A stretch of 64,000 nt of DNA. Source: Salvelinus alpinus (lineage: Eukaryota > Chordata > Actinopteri > Salmoniformes > Salmonidae). Positions within the stretch are counted from its first letter, which is position 1. Each line of letters opens with the position of its first letter. Shown one piece after another: positions 44,303 to 57,539 of this stretch. The notes below the pieces were generated by a model. That model saw nothing but the letters and a program-made list of their open reading frames with translations. It was not told the DNA's origin and did no database searches. A program made the translations under genes and the position numbers. The DNA lies in the NCBI RefSeq assembly GCF_045679555.1, contig NC_092115.1:34294728-34358727 (forward strand), in the 5' to 3' direction.

Positions 44303-47300
44303 CTACAGCAGCCTCTTCATGCGGCAGGTATGTTTGTCTATGTGCATAGTGGCCCGGTCCGTAGAGCTGGTCAGAATATCCAGGGCCTCGTCTTGCCTCT
44401 CCAGCTCAGTCTCAGCCTCCAGAGCCAGGTTTTTCAGCTGCATCAGCATCTGAGAGAGTAGGCAGAGAGCCATATAGATGCACACACACACACATGCTTG
44501 ATTTAACTTGTGGTTGGCCCTTTTGAATCTATTTCCTCTGTTCCATTGTACAGGGCAAAGTAAATCAAGCTCAGCTCAAATATTTGACATATGTATTTGA
44601 CCCAGGTCTGTGGGAGTAATCTCTTGATTCTTGTAGTGGTGTGGAAAAGTGTCTTGTCTAGGGTTATGTCCCGAGAGGACATGGAGTGAGTGAGTCAGTC
44701 AGTGGAAAAGACAGGGGAGATGAGCAGAGAGGAGGAATAACACTTTTTTCTCAGCCATAATTATTCTTCCACTGCTTGTCGGAGCCAAAAAGACAGAATG
44801 GCTGTCAGCTGTAAAATTAAAAACAATGAAGGGACTGCCGACAAAACCAAAACGATCTATAATAACTGTACTTCCATCGTTAGGTCATGACATAATCGCC
44901 GTGTGACACAATATTCATGTGACTAGTATACAATACTCAAGCACATGGTGGTTATACAGAGGTCTCTGGTCTCCTGAGGTCATCGATAACAGACAAGTCA
45001 ATGACAATTTGTTATTTCAACTTTCTGTGTTCAGGGAATTCTGCAACTCCATCTCCACGCTCCAACAACTGTGTACGTTATGGTCAATGGAACAACTTAA
45101 ATCAACCTTGTTGTGCCAAGCAAAACTTAATAGACACTCACTCCACACCCCAACACGTGGTTTCTAAACTAATATTATGTTATCCTACACATGCTCACAC
45201 ACACACACCCATTGACGTTATGTCAGTTCTCAGAGGCCAGTAATCGCAGACACAGCAACAGTGCACAGGAACTGCTTCAGACAGCAACGAGCAGACAGAT
45301 AGTATTTCAACGCACTCCTTAATGACAACTGCATGCATTCACTTTCTAAGGTTTCTTCAGTTTCAGAGGAAAATTTGATAAATAGACTGATATCAATACT
45401 TCAAAATATACTGTAGAGTAATTATGGGATTCTGGTGCCATATACTGTAAAATGGACCTTTAACTAAATTCTAATGTTGAAGGTAAATTTTATCACACCA
45501 CTTCTGAACATTTGGTTAGTTGTTTTTCATTCAACATACACAGTCAGACATGTAGGTAAAATACACTCAAGTTTTAAAAAGTAGGCTAATAACCTAATTA
45601 AACTGATGTGAGGTGAGTTGTGTGTTTAGCACATAAAAAAACTGTAAATATTCAACTGATTTGAACAATAAACTGACTGATAATCCGAAGGTATCAAATA
45701 TCTTTTGACAAAAGGGGCTATTTGCTGTACACTTGGGTAGGAAATCAGGTTAACAGTGATTCTCACCTAATTCATGACATAAATTAGGTGCGTCATAAAG
45801 TGTACTACTATACCACTTCAGAAAGCGGTAGGCTATGTAGTTCAAAAGAACCATTATGACTTATCGGCACAAAATAATAAGCCATTGATAGAGAAACAAA
45901 ACACATGTCCCTGGATTGTAAACAGACTCATTGCGAAAAATGTCACTAACATGATCGATTTGTTTGAAAATGATTATATATACAATTATATTGAGATACA
46001 ATCGTATTGATACCATTCTGAAGTAGTCAATACTTAACTTGTAATATCTAACTAACTATGCCGTTGTGAACGCAATTTCCACAAAAGCCTCATTCAACCT
46101 CAGCTTCAATCGGCTTTACAGAACTGCTAATGGGACTGTAAGAAACACCCAAGCCTCAAGAGACTGTAGCCTGTGTTTCAGGAGGATTCTGGAAATGACA
46201 ACATACCTGTAACGGATTACCGACCAATTACATAGACAAAATGTTGTGTTTTGAAGAGGTTTAACATGGAAAATACCATTCTGGGCAACCCATAATAATG
46301 TGTTAAACGAAAAATGACTGACTGCATTTGCGTCACTGTTTATGTCTTGCAACCATCGACCATGCATGGAGCTCACTGTTCAGCATTATGAGACTTTGAA
46401 TGGAAATACTTTATACACTGTCTGACCAGAGAAGTCTAACCAAATAACTGGCCATGTCTCTTTCCCTCTCTCTTGTAACCCGATGGGAGTTTGGTTTGTG
46501 GTCTTACCGACTAATATATAAAATACGTAAAATAAAAATCATTACAGTGAATCTCTGGTTTGGACTGGAAATAGAGCATTTATCTTCCCATGATTTTCAT
46601 AGAACATCAGAAAAGTTACACTTGTTCTTTAAAACCTGCTATTGAAATGGCATACATTTAATGCATCATAACATGGATATTCAATCATGCATTTCCTCTG
46701 AATTCAAAACAGATGTCTACAAGACAGGTAGAAACATTATCTGAATGCAAAAAAGAGAAAATGTTAGGGCAGTATAACTTCAGACTGTTATAAAGCATTT
46801 GATCCATAGGATGAAATGCTTGAGTATACAGGAAGAGGCATTAGAAGCCAGATTCCAATATTGTATCTCACCTGTCGGATTTCCTGAGCCTCAGCCTGAG
46901 TGACCTCTGGCTTAAGGACATGCACCTGCAACTGGGACAGCTCTCCTGCTGGGACTGTCATGGGGACCTCTGTCTCCTGGTACTGCAGCAGGCCTGCTGC
47001 CAAGGGAGGAGGCAGAGATATAGTGAGAAGGCCCCTCAAACAAACACATTATCTTCTTATGAGCGTAACAGTAACCCTATGATAATGTAATGGGGAAAGC
47101 TCGTAACAACAACAAAACACGGCATGCATCAGAATTGTGTAATAAATCAATAAGCTATGTAATAAATCAATAAGCTAGAGTGTATAATGAGATTTCAGCT
47201 CAAGATGTGTATTGAACAATATGCCATGCTAAAACCCATAGATCTTTACTGCCACTTGGTGGCCAAACACAAGTCATTGTACAGAGCAAAATAAACAAAG

Positions 47301-48613
47301 AAGAACCCCCGACTGGGACCACAGAGAGTAATCTAAACTTCTTACCTGCATTCCATATTGAACCTTGATCCTGGTCACATGGGGTCGTAGCTGGGGTCGT
47401 CATGAAGGCAGAGTACTCACTTGTGTACTCCACCTTCTTCTTATACTGCATCTCTAGCACAGACATGGCCTCCGGCATCTTAGCCGACAGGAGTCGGAAG
47501 CATATGTCTGGCTTCCCTATGAACCTCTGCCTCACACTGATCTCATACGGATTGTGCACCCGGATGTCATCCACCTCATCCCTCTGAAAGCGGTGGAGGA
47601 GCACATAGTTTGTGTCTCGGACTTCTAATGAGGAGACCATCACCATCAAGCAACCAGGCTTCAGGTTTGAGTCTCCACCTCTGGAGACGATGGCTGGTAC
47701 GCTGGTGATCACTCTGTGCTTGCCTGTTCCTGTTCCCTTACAAGCAGCCTCTCTGGCAGCATGCTCAGCCTTGACATCCTGCTGACTCTTCCAGGGTAGT
47801 TTGCCAAAAGGCCACCAAGGGGGAGACTCCAGTTCAGACAGTAGCCTGCAGAGATAATGGTGACAGAAGTTAGAGGAATGAATCCAATTCAGTGAAGGTT
47901 CACACAAATGAAGGGTAAACATGTTCTGGATAATAGCTATACAATCTCAAATAATTAACCACTACTATATATTAATGTATATTTAATCATCATGTGGATA
48001 GAAAAGCATCAAAACTTCGGAAAATCTCCATGATTAGCTACAATATTTGAAAACAATAAAACAATGGACTGACAGGGGCCAGAGGTAGAATTCAATATCC
48101 ACCTTACCTGTCTGCCACGCCCAGATCAGAGTCGATCTTGCCTAGGCCATGCATGATGTTATCAAACTGCTCTCCCTGGTGGTGGAGGACATTCCCTGTG
48201 TCCCCTAGCCGTCTCTGAGCCCCCGCAACCAGGTTAATCAGCTCCCTCCCCTTGGTCGGCTGTGCCTCGGCCCCCTGAACCTCAGCAGATGGGGACAACA
48301 ACCTCTCCCTCCAGAAATGCTCCAGGACATTGTAGACCACCACCCGGTTGGGCCTCAGCGAGCCGAACCAGTGCTTGATATTCCCATGCTCCAACACAGT
48401 CAGAGTGCTGAAGATGAAGCTGGACGACTCCATCTTGATCTCCATGATCCTTGAGAGGCGGAAGCCAACCAGGTTCTCTTTGCTCTGGTCTGAGGTGAAG
48501 CGCAGCATGGTGCGGGTCAGGGACAGGGTGCCGGCATCCCAGCGCTTCTCACTGTTGATGTAGTAGGAGCCTGGCCAGCTGTGGATGGGGATGTCTCGGG
48601 TTGGGCATGTCAT
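44303..48613 (-). CDS. snap47: Synaptosomal-associated protein 47 (Qbc-SNARE)
   Basis: Four coding exons on the minus strand join without a frame break: 48613-48108, 47845-47346, 46996-46872 (the acceptor could be three bases further in) and 44449-44303. Together they encode about 425 residues, close to mammalian SNAP47. The first exon begins MTCPTRDIPIHSWPGSYY and carries the N-terminal PH-like region (FTSDQSKENLVGFRLSRIME, FGSLRPNR). The first SNARE helix follows (QRRLGDTGNVLHHQGEQFDN). The middle exon holds VDDIRVHNPYEISVRQRFIG. The last two exons give the second SNARE helix (LALEAETELERQDEALDI), ending CRMKRLL. Glutamine at both helix centres fits a Qbc-SNARE. SNAP47 is known to act in vesicle fusion and lacks the palmitoylated cysteine linker of SNAP25, and none is obvious here. 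An acceptor-like cttcctag near 48640 suggests a 5' UTR intron. The neighbour JMJD4 is divergently arranged, as in mammals. Confidence 0.93.
44450..46871 (-). other. SNAP47 intron 3
   Basis: This 2.4-kb intron has a gtgag donor at 46871 and a ctctctcag acceptor at 44450. It contains short CA runs near 44480 and 45198 and a MITE end fragment at 44592-44612. No other coding sequence is supported. Confidence 0.8.
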
Positions 48614-49850
48614 TTTGGCTTGGCTTCAGATGCTCACCTAGGAAGAGAGGGGTGAACATGTTAAAATGTTAAAATGTTGTATTGTAAATAATATTTGAAT
48701 CAAGGTCAATATGTTAATCGAGATAAAAGATTAGAGACTAAAACGTTGGAAATGCTAGCTAGGAATTTAAATCAACCCAGCAGTAAAGCTATGTTATGTA
48801 AGTAGCTAGCTGTCATGGTAATCAAGGCATTTTGGACTAGCTATTTAGACCTACTATATGGACAGTATAGCTAGCTAGATACATATGTTACTGTGTACTA
48901 GCTACTTTATTAGAGTGCCACTATGTCGATGCTAAGCTTGCTAGCTGACTAGCAAAACATGCAAAATCATAACATGTCAGGAAGCTAGCTAGCTAGCAGC
49001 CCTCTTCATAAGCGTTCCTCTCAAATAAAAGAAGATAAGAAAATGTGTATTTGGAGTAAATTGCATTCGTGTTCAAACAAACAAAATAGGTAACTAGCGA
49101 TCATTCAACATTGTTTGATGTTTTTGTTTACTCTTTAAACAAACCTGGCACCTGAGCTCCTGCAGGGTTATGACTATTCCAGGAAATCAGTAGCTACAGT
49201 TTTGTAATGTTGCGTAAGACGATCATATTATCGATGGTGCAAAAGCTAGTAGTCATTATTTGAGTACAGCTGCTCTGCGTGGAAACGGTTAATATATATT
49301 TTAAGGTGCCACTTTAATAATTGTAAAAGAAAAAGAAATGTAAGAAAAAAATCTATTCGCAGATTGGTTCCCAAGCAGGTGATTTGTTTGGACGTGAAGA
49401 GACGTCACTTCCTCAGTACAGACATGTTTACAGTCCGTCTAGAAACAATGATCCTGCTATTTGAAATGTGTAGATTAACATTATTAATGTCTAATTTCAA
49501 AGTGTATATTTACTAAAGACATTCAACGTTGAATTAGCAAACAGTACGGAAACAATCATGTGTAAAAAAAAACAACGAACAAATTAAAGCAAATATTGGG
49601 CGTGTGCATCTATAAATGTGGTCCCCTAAAATGCAAAATAGCATAGCCATAGGAAGCTATTTTTAGGCTCGAATGAACGAACAAGCTTCTCCACATTTTT
49701 GACTTATCTTTGCAATATAAATCCAATAATAATGATGAAAAAGCAATTAATATGACATATCATGTCACTATAGTTTAGGTACGTCGCTTGCTTGCTAATT
49801 AGTTAGCTAGTTAACGTTACACCCAGGACTTGTTTACATCATTCAGTATC
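48614..49850. promoter_or_regulatory. Shared SNAP47/JMJD4 promoter region
   Basis: The two genes start back to back with 1237 bases between their ATGs. At 49401-49414 the sequence gacgtcacttcctc contains a CRE-like core (gacgtca) touching an ETS-like site (complement ggaagtga), a pair common in bidirectional promoters of housekeeping genes. The region is not strongly CpG-rich. Tandem gctagc motifs occur around 48880-48995. Transcription start sites cannot be fixed from sequence. Confidence 0.55.
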
Positions 49851-52800
49851 ATGGACAGGGAGTCTTATCATAACTGCTGTAGCCTCGTTAAAATATCAAG
49901 GCAATCCTATGAACAATTTTGGTCTTCGCACTTTGTGGATTACATAGAGAAGGATTTGAGCTATTCCAAATTCTTTAAAAAGTACTTACTTCCTAACCAC
50001 CCATGCATGTTCTCGGGGAAATTTACTGAAGACTGGAAATGTAGGAAACAGTGGGTCACTGAAGAGGGGAAGCCAAACTTCCAGAAACTGCTGCAGCAAT
50101 TTGGTAAATAAATGTTGTTGGCTACATATCTATTACAATGTCCAATAACTTTGATGTCAAATGAATGAGTTTGATTAGCCTATGGATGGGCTGTTCTGAT
50201 CTGTGATTTGACAACCATTTCTCATTGTTTGTGTAATTATCTGATATATTTGGTAATGAAACATGTGTTGCAGTTATGATGAACCAATAACCCATTTTGT
50301 AAATTGTGTTTTCAAAGTATTTCTCTTTTTTCCTCTTGCAGATGAGACCCCGGTTCCAGTTGCAAACTGCAATGCGAAAGAATACAATGCGAACCCCAAA
50401 CAAATTATTCCTTTCAAGGAATTTATTCACTACTGGAGAGAGTACATACAGAATGGACACTCGTCACCAAAAGGATGTCTCTATCTGAAAGATTGGCACA
50501 TGTCAAGGTATTGAATTCACCTGTATGTTGCCTCTGAAATAAGAGCACACTGTATATAGACTTTTTTCTATCGTGTTACTGACTGTATGTTTGTTTATTC
50601 CATGTGTAACTCGGTGTTGTTTGTGTCGCACTGCTTTGCTTTATCTTGACCAGGTCGCAGTTGTAAATGAGAACTTGTTCTCAACTAGCCTACCTGGTTA
50701 AATAAAGGTGAAATAAATAAAAAATGATTGGAACATTTTTTACAGTATGTAAATAATGTGTATATACTGAAGGTAGCTGTATCAAGAATAAGCTAAACAT
50801 GGCTCAATGGTTCCATCCTCTGTCTTTCACAGGGATTTTCCTGAACACAACGTTTACACTACCCCAGTCTTCTTTTCTTCTGACTGGCTTAATGAGTATT
50901 GGGATACTTTGGAGGTGGATGACTACCGGTTCGTCTACATGGGACCCAAAGGCTCATGGTATAACAAAACATTTAATTATAGTCTATAATGGATATTCTC
51001 TTAAATCTGTCTCTAACATGTACTTTATTTTTGCTATAGGACGCCATTCCACGCTGATGTGTTCCGCTCCTACAGCTGGTCAGCGAACATCTGTGGCAGG
51101 AAGAAATGGCTCCTGTATCCCCCAGGCCAAGAAGAGTTTCTACGAGACAGCCATGGCAACCTTGCTTATGACGTCACTGCCCCTGAGATTCGAGACAAGT
51201 TGCAATTCCCACACTGCGATGAGGCCTGCCAACCACTAGAGATCATTCAGGAAGCAGGGGAGATCATATTTGTGCCCAGTGGTTGGCACCATCAGGTTTA
51301 TAATTTGGTAAGTACTGCAGTTTGGATGTGGGACAAATTAAGTGGTACACTTGATCAAGAGGTTTTTTACAAATCATTATCAGTATCAGCACCTGTATGG
51401 TTCATATGGCTAATTTTGAACTAAGTAACCTGACTTCTGTCTCATTATCTTGCAGGAAGACACCATCTCCATCAACCATAACTGGCTGAATGGCTGCAAT
51501 GTGGACATTATGTGGCAGTTCCTTCAGAATGAGCTGTCTGCTGTCCAGAGGGAAATAGAGGAATGGAGGAACACTATGGATTCATGGCATCAGCACTGCC
51601 AGGTGTATAAGACACTTGGAGATAGACATACAGGGCCTTCGGAAAGTATTCAGACCCTTTGACTTTTTACACATTTTATTACGTTAGTCTTGTTCTAAAA
51701 TGAGTCCCCCCCCCCCCCCCCTCATTAATCTTCACACAATACCCCATAATGACAAAGCAAAAACAGGTTTAGACATTTTTGCTAATTTATTAAAATATCA
51801 CATTACATAAGTATTCAGACCCTTTACTCAGTACTTTGTTGAAGCACCTTTGGCAGTGATTACTGCATCAAGTCTTCTTGGGTATGAGGCTACAAGCTTG
51901 GCACACCTGTATTTGGGGAGTTTCTTTCATTCTGCAGATCCTCTCAAGCTCTGTCAGGTTGGATGGGGAGTGTCGCTTCACAGCTATTTTAAGGTCTCTC
52001 CAGAGATGTTCGATTGGGTTCAAGTCCTGGTTCTGGCTGGGTCGCTCAAGGGCATTCAGAGACTTGTCCCGAAGCTACTCCTGCGTTGTCTTGACTGTGT
52101 GCTTAAGGTCGTTGTCCTGTTGGAAGGTGAACCTTTGCCACAGTCTGAGGACCTGAGCGCTCTGGAGCAGGTTTTCATCAAGGGTCTCTCTGTACTTTTC
52201 TCCCTTCATCTTTGCCTCGAACCTGACTAGTCTCCCAGTCTCTGCCGCTGAAAAACCTCCCCACAGCATGATGCTGCCACCAAGCTTCACAGTAGGGATG
52301 GTGCCAGGTTTCCTCCAGATGTGACGCTTGGCATTCTGGCCAAACAGTTCAATCTTGGTTTCATCAGACCAGAGAATCTTGTTTCTCATGATCTGAGAGT
52401 CTTTAGGTGCCTTTTGGAAAACTCCAAGCGGGCTGTCATGTGCCTTTTACTGAGGATTGGCTTCCGTCTGGCCACTACCATAAATGCCTGATTGGTGGAG
52501 TGCTGCAGAGATGGTTGTCCTTCCGGAAGTTTCTCCCATCTCCAGAGGAACTCTAGAGCTCTGTCAGTGACCATCGGGTTCTTGGTCACCTCCCTGACCA
52601 AGGCCCTTCTCACCTGATTGCTCAGTTTGGCCGGGCTGCCAGCTCTAGAAGAGTCTTGGTGGTTCCAAACTTCTTCCATTTAAGAATGATGGATACTACT
52701 GTGTTCTTGGGGACCTTCAATGCTGCAGACATTTTTTGTTACCTTTCCTCAGATCTGTGCCTTGACACAATCCTGTCTCTGAGCTCTACGGACAATTCCT

Positions 52801-53618
52801 TCAACCTCATGGCTTGGTTTTTGCTTTGACATGCACTGTCAACTGTGGGAGCTTTTATATAGACAGGTGTGTGCCTTTCCAAATCATGTCCAATCAATTG
52901 AATTTACCACAGGTGAACTCCAATCAAGTTGTAGTAACATCTCAAGGATGATCAATGGAAACAGAATGCACCTGAGCTCAATTTCAAGTCTCATAGCAAA
53001 AGGTCTGAATACTAATGTAAATAAGGTATTGGTTTTATTTTTAATGTAAATAAGTTATGTTTTATTTTTAATACATTTTAAAACATGAAGAAAAGCCTGT
53101 TCACTGTCATGAGGTATTGTGTGTAGATTGCTGAGGTTTTATTTTATCCATTTTAGAGTAAGGCTGTAACATAACAAAATGTGGTAAAGTCAAGGGGTCT
53201 GAATACTTTCCAAAGGCACTGTCTGACAAAGCAGATGTATTTTAAAAAGCTGTGTAATCTGAGTTGGTATTTTGTTTTACAGGTCATCATGAAGTCTTGC
53301 TCTGGGATTGATTATGGGGAGTTTGCCTCTTTCCTGAAGATTATCGCTGACAACCGCATGTCCTTCTTGAGTTCTTGCTCCGAAAACAACTCCTCAAATT
53401 ACCCACGTCATCTTTCAGAGACCCTTGCCACATTGGGGCTTCACCATGCTGCCTTTGACCTGCAGAGGGTGGCTCACATTCTAGAATGCATGCTCTGCAA
53501 TGAAGACTTTAAGAGACTTGATCATTCAACTCTGAGCTCAAAACCTGAAAGTTTGCTGCAGCAGATTCGAGAGACCATGCTCTCCACTAGAGGGCAGCAC
53601 TCCCTTTACCAGGAATAG
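49851..53618 (+). CDS. jmjd4: JmjC domain-containing protein 4 (2-oxoglutarate lysyl hydroxylase)
   Basis: Six exons join in frame: 49851-50103, 50342-50507, 50833-50958, 51040-51307, 51456-51602 and 53283-53618, giving about 431 residues with GT-AG introns throughout. The ATG at 49851 (MDRESYHNCCSLVK) matches the start of vertebrate JMJD4; an upstream TTG frame is not a start. Known landmarks are VPVANCNAKEYN, FSSDWLNEYWDTLEVDDYRF, the JmjC iron motif TPFHADVF (His186 and Asp188) and the second ligand in PSGWHHQVYNL (probably His266). The C-terminal VIMKSCSGIDYGEF follows after the long fifth intron. The human protein is reported to hydroxylate a lysine of translation release factor eRF1. 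The catalytic triad is intact, so the gene should be functional. Intron 5 contains an antisense Tc1 element, and intron 2 contains a retroposon tail. Confidence 0.95.
50640..50740 (+). repeat. Retroposon tail in JMJD4 intron 2
   Basis: The phrase gcagttgtaaatgagaactt, then ctaccttggttaaat-like text and an ataaataaa tail, form the 3' end of a widespread salmonid SINE/LINE family. The body is absent. Confidence 0.7.
51631..53221 (-). mobile_element. Tc1 element in JMJD4 intron 5 (antisense)
   Basis: The ends cagggccttcggaaagtatt and its complement ...ggaa-aggcactg near 53221 are inverted, and TA precedes the left end (51629-51630). The minus-strand transposase is in two overlapping frames. 52679-52386 covers the helix-turn-helix C-terminal half (KLSNQVRRALVREVTKNP), and 52389-52075 holds [15 protein letters not shown] (first aspartate) and FTFQQDNDLKHT (second). 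A frame break lies near 52386, and the end with the third acid, near 52050, is shifted again. A C-run (51706-51720) lies inside. It accounts for nearly the whole intron. Confidence 0.92.
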
Positions 53619-53987
53619 ACCACCCAGTATCCCTTTGTGAGCATCTTTATCAATACATTTAGTTGATAAGGCTTTGGTTTCAGAGGTAGCCTAAATTACT
53701 TGCCTGATGTTATCTTGACCCCCCCCCCCACAAAAAAAAAAATGTCATCCTGTGTGAGTTTATGGGTGTTTTTGTATGTTCTGAATGAGATGTTGATAAA
53801 ATGACAAACGTCCATACTTTGTGTCCTCGTATGTTTATTACACCAGAGATGCATAAAGTAATATTTAAGATAATAGCTAGCAACTGGCAAACAGTGCACA
53901 ACTGGCAAACAGCATAGTGTCAATGAACTCAATATTTATTGAGTTTTATTATCGTTATATTATTATTATATTAGTTATATTATTATT
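53619..53987. other. JMJD4 3' flank
   Basis: The stretch contains a C-run followed by an A-run (53720-53742) and an AT-rich tract of TTA units (53940-53990) that borders the LINE. No clear AATAAA signal lies directly behind the stop codon. Confidence 0.5.
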
Positions 53988-56655
53988 TATTATCGCCCTC
54001 CAGGTTCCCTTGGAGAGTTCATCAATGAGCTTGACGCCCTGATAAGTTCCTTTCCTGAGGATGGCTCACCTCTCACAGTTCTGGGTGACTTTAACCTCCC
54101 CACGTCTACCTTTGACTCATTCCTCTCTGCCTCCTTCTTTCCACTCCTCTCCTCTTTTGACCTCACCCTCTCACCTTCCCCCCCTACTCACAAGGCAGGC
54201 AATACGCTTGACCTCATCTTTACTAGATGCTGTTCTTCCACTAATCTCATTGCAACTCCCCTCCAAGTCTCCGACCACTACCTTGTATCCTTTTCCCTCT
54301 CGCTCTCATCCAACACTTCCCACACTGCCCCTACTCGGATGGTATCGCGCCGTCCCAACCTTCGCTCTCTCTCCCCCGCTACTCTCTCCTCTTCCATCCT
54401 ATCATCTCTTCCCTCTGCTCAAACCTTCTCCAACCTATCTCCTGACTCTGCCTCCTCAACCCTCCTCTCCTCCCTTTCTGCATCCTTTGACTCTCTATGT
54501 CCCCTATCCTCCAGGCCGGCTCGGTCCTCCCCTCCTGCTCCGTGGCTCGACGACTCATTGCGAGCTCACAGAACAGGGCTCCGGGCAGCCGAGCGGAAAT
54601 GGAGGAAAACTCGCCTCCCTGCGGACCTGGCATCCTTTCACTCCCTCCTCTCTACATTCTCCTCTTCTGTCTCTGCTGCTAAAGCCAATTTCTACCACTC
54701 TAAATTCCAAGCATCTGCCTCTAACCCTAGGAAGCTCTTTGCCACCTTCTCCTCCCTCCTGAATCCTCCTCCCCCTCCTCCCCCCTCCTCCCTCTCTGCT
54801 GATGACTTTGTCAACCATTTTGAAAAGATGGTCGACGACATCCGATCCTCGTTTGCTAAGTCAAACGACACCGCTGGTTCTGCTCACACTGCCCTACCCT
54901 GTGCTTTGACCTCTTTCTCCCCTCTCTCTCCAGATGAAATCTCGCGTCTTGTGACGGCCGGCCGCCCAACAACCTGCCCGCTTGACCCTATCCCCTCCTC
55001 TCTTCTCCAGACCATTTCCGGAGACCTTCTCCCTTACCTCACCTCGCTCATCAACTCATCCTTGACCGCTGGCTACGTCCCTTCCGTCTTCAAGAGAGCG
55101 AGAGTTGCACCCCTTCTGAAAAAACCTACACTCGATCCCTCCGATGTCAACAACTACAGACCAGTATCCCTTCTTTCTTTTCTCTCCAAAACTCTTGAAC
55201 GTGCCGTCCTTGGCCAGCTCTCCTGCTATCTCTCTCAGAATGACCTTCTTGATCCAAATCAGTCAGGTTTCAAGACTAGTCATTCAACTGAGACTGCTCT
55301 TCTCTGTGTCACGGAGGCGCTCCGCACTGCTAAAGCTAACTCTCTCTCCTCTGCTCTCATCCTTCTAGACCTATCGGCTGCCTTTGATACTGTGAACCAT
55401 CAGATCCTCCTCTCCACCCTCTCCGAGCTGGGCATCTCCGGCGCGGCCCACGCTTGGATTGCGTCCTACCTGACAGGTCGCTCCTACCAGGTGGCGTGGC
55501 GAGAATCTGTCTCCGCACCACGTGCTCTCACCACTGGTGTCCCCCAGGGCTCTGTTCTAGGCCCTCTCCTATTCTCGCTATACACCAAGTCACTTGGCTC
55601 TGTCATATCCTCACATGGTCTCTCCTATCATTGCTATGCAGACGACACACAATTAATCTTCTCCTTTCCCCCCTCTGATAACCAGGTGGTGAATCGCATC
55701 TCTGCATGTCTGGCAGACATATCAGTGTGGATGACGGATCACCACCTCAAGCTGAACCTCGGCAAGACGGAGCTGCTCTTCCTCCCGGGGAAGGACTGCC
55801 CGTTCCATGATCTCGCCATCACGGTTGACAACTCCATTGTGTCCTCCTCCCAGAGTGCTAAGAACCTTGGCGTGATCCTGGACAACACCCTGTCGTTCTC
55901 AACTAACATCAAGGCGGTGACCCGTTCCTGTAGGTTCATGCTCTACAACATTCGCAGAGTACGACCCTGCCTCACGCAGGAAGCGGCGCAGGTCCTAATC
56001 CAGGCACTTGTCATCTCCCGTCTGGATTACTGCAACTCGCTGTTGGCTGGGCTCCCTGCCTGTGCCATTAAACCCCTACAACTCATCCAGAACGCCGCAG
56101 CCCGTCTGGTGTTCAACTTTCCCAAGTTCTCTCACGTCACCCCGCTCCTCCGCTCTCTCCACTGGCTTCCAGTTGAAGCTCGCATCCGCTACAAGACCAT
56201 GGTGCTTGCCTACGGAGCTGTGAGGGGAACGGCACCCCCGTACCTTCAGGCTCTGATCAGGCCCTACACCCAAACAAGGGCACTGCGTTCATCCACCTCT
56301 GGCCTGCTCGCCTCCCTACCTCTGAGGAAGTACAGTTCCCGCTCAGCCCAGTCAAAACTGTTCGCTGCTCTGGCACCCCAATGGTGGAACAAACTCCCTC
56401 ACGACGCCAGGTCAGCGGAGTCAATCACCACCTTCCGGAGACACCTGAAACCCCACCTCTTTAAGGAATACCTAGGATAGGATAAAGTAATCCTTCTAAC
56501 CCCCCCCCCCCCTTAAAAGAGTTAGATGCACTATTGTAAAGTGGTTGTTCCACTGGATATCATAAGGTGAATGCACCAATTTGTAAGTCGCTCTGGATAA
56601 GAGCGTCTGCTAAATGACTTAAATGTAAATGTAATGTAAATGTAAATTTAAGGCA
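53988..56655 (+). mobile_element. 5'-truncated L2-type LINE with a long open frame
   Basis: The open frame begins in-frame at about 53991 (YRPPGSLGEFINELDAL) and runs without a stop to TAG at 56480, about 829 codons; the first ATG is at 54339. The endonuclease C-terminal half has VLGDFNLP, KAGNTLDLIFTR and VSDHYLVSFSL (catalytic His region). The reverse transcriptase shows FKRARVAPLLKKPTLDP, NNYRPVSLLSFLSKTLE, LDLSAAFDTVNHQIL, TGVPQGSVLGPLLFSLY and HCYADDTQLIF (YADD active site). A conserved C-terminus follows, ending FKEYLG. The 3' UTR has gtcgctctggataagagcgt, and the tail is a (taaatg)n-like repeat. The 5' part of the endonuclease and any ORF1 are missing, as is usual after incomplete reverse transcription. 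The intact frame suggests a young insertion. Confidence 0.9.
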
Positions 56656-56814
56656 ATCGCAATACTGCAAACAAAGAAACTATTCATAGATGACATGGTT
56701 GGTAGTGCTACCAGTGAAATACTGTACTAAGTGATTTGGAATAAGAACATTTTAACTTTAGGTACCCTATCCATGTAAATATTATATGGCTCATTTCAAC
56801 ATGTGTGCGTTTCA

Positions 56815-57213
<399 letters not shown>

Positions 57214-57269
57214 CTAGAGAAATATTATAGGGTTATTACGGGAATAACGTCAATTCAACAGCTATGCTA

Positions 57270-57398
<129 letters not shown>

Positions 57399-57539
57399 TC
57401 AGGGCAGGTTGCCTGTTTGGCATGTTATTTTGCCATTAATACATGTTACATATCAGTTTGCAAACAATGTAAAAAAAAATATATATATTTTTTTTGCTTT
57501 ATTGAGTAAGGCAGCTCCAAAATGCAGGTGTTTCAGCCT

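Noticed and set aside
44303-49850. A bacterial-type operon or defence system
   Set aside because: The coding parts are split by GT-AG introns and match vertebrate SNAP47 and JMJD4.
54061-54762. 233-codon plus-strand frame rich in Pro, Ser and Leu
   Set aside because: It is out of frame with the LINE endonuclease/RT that covers the same bases and has all the family motifs.
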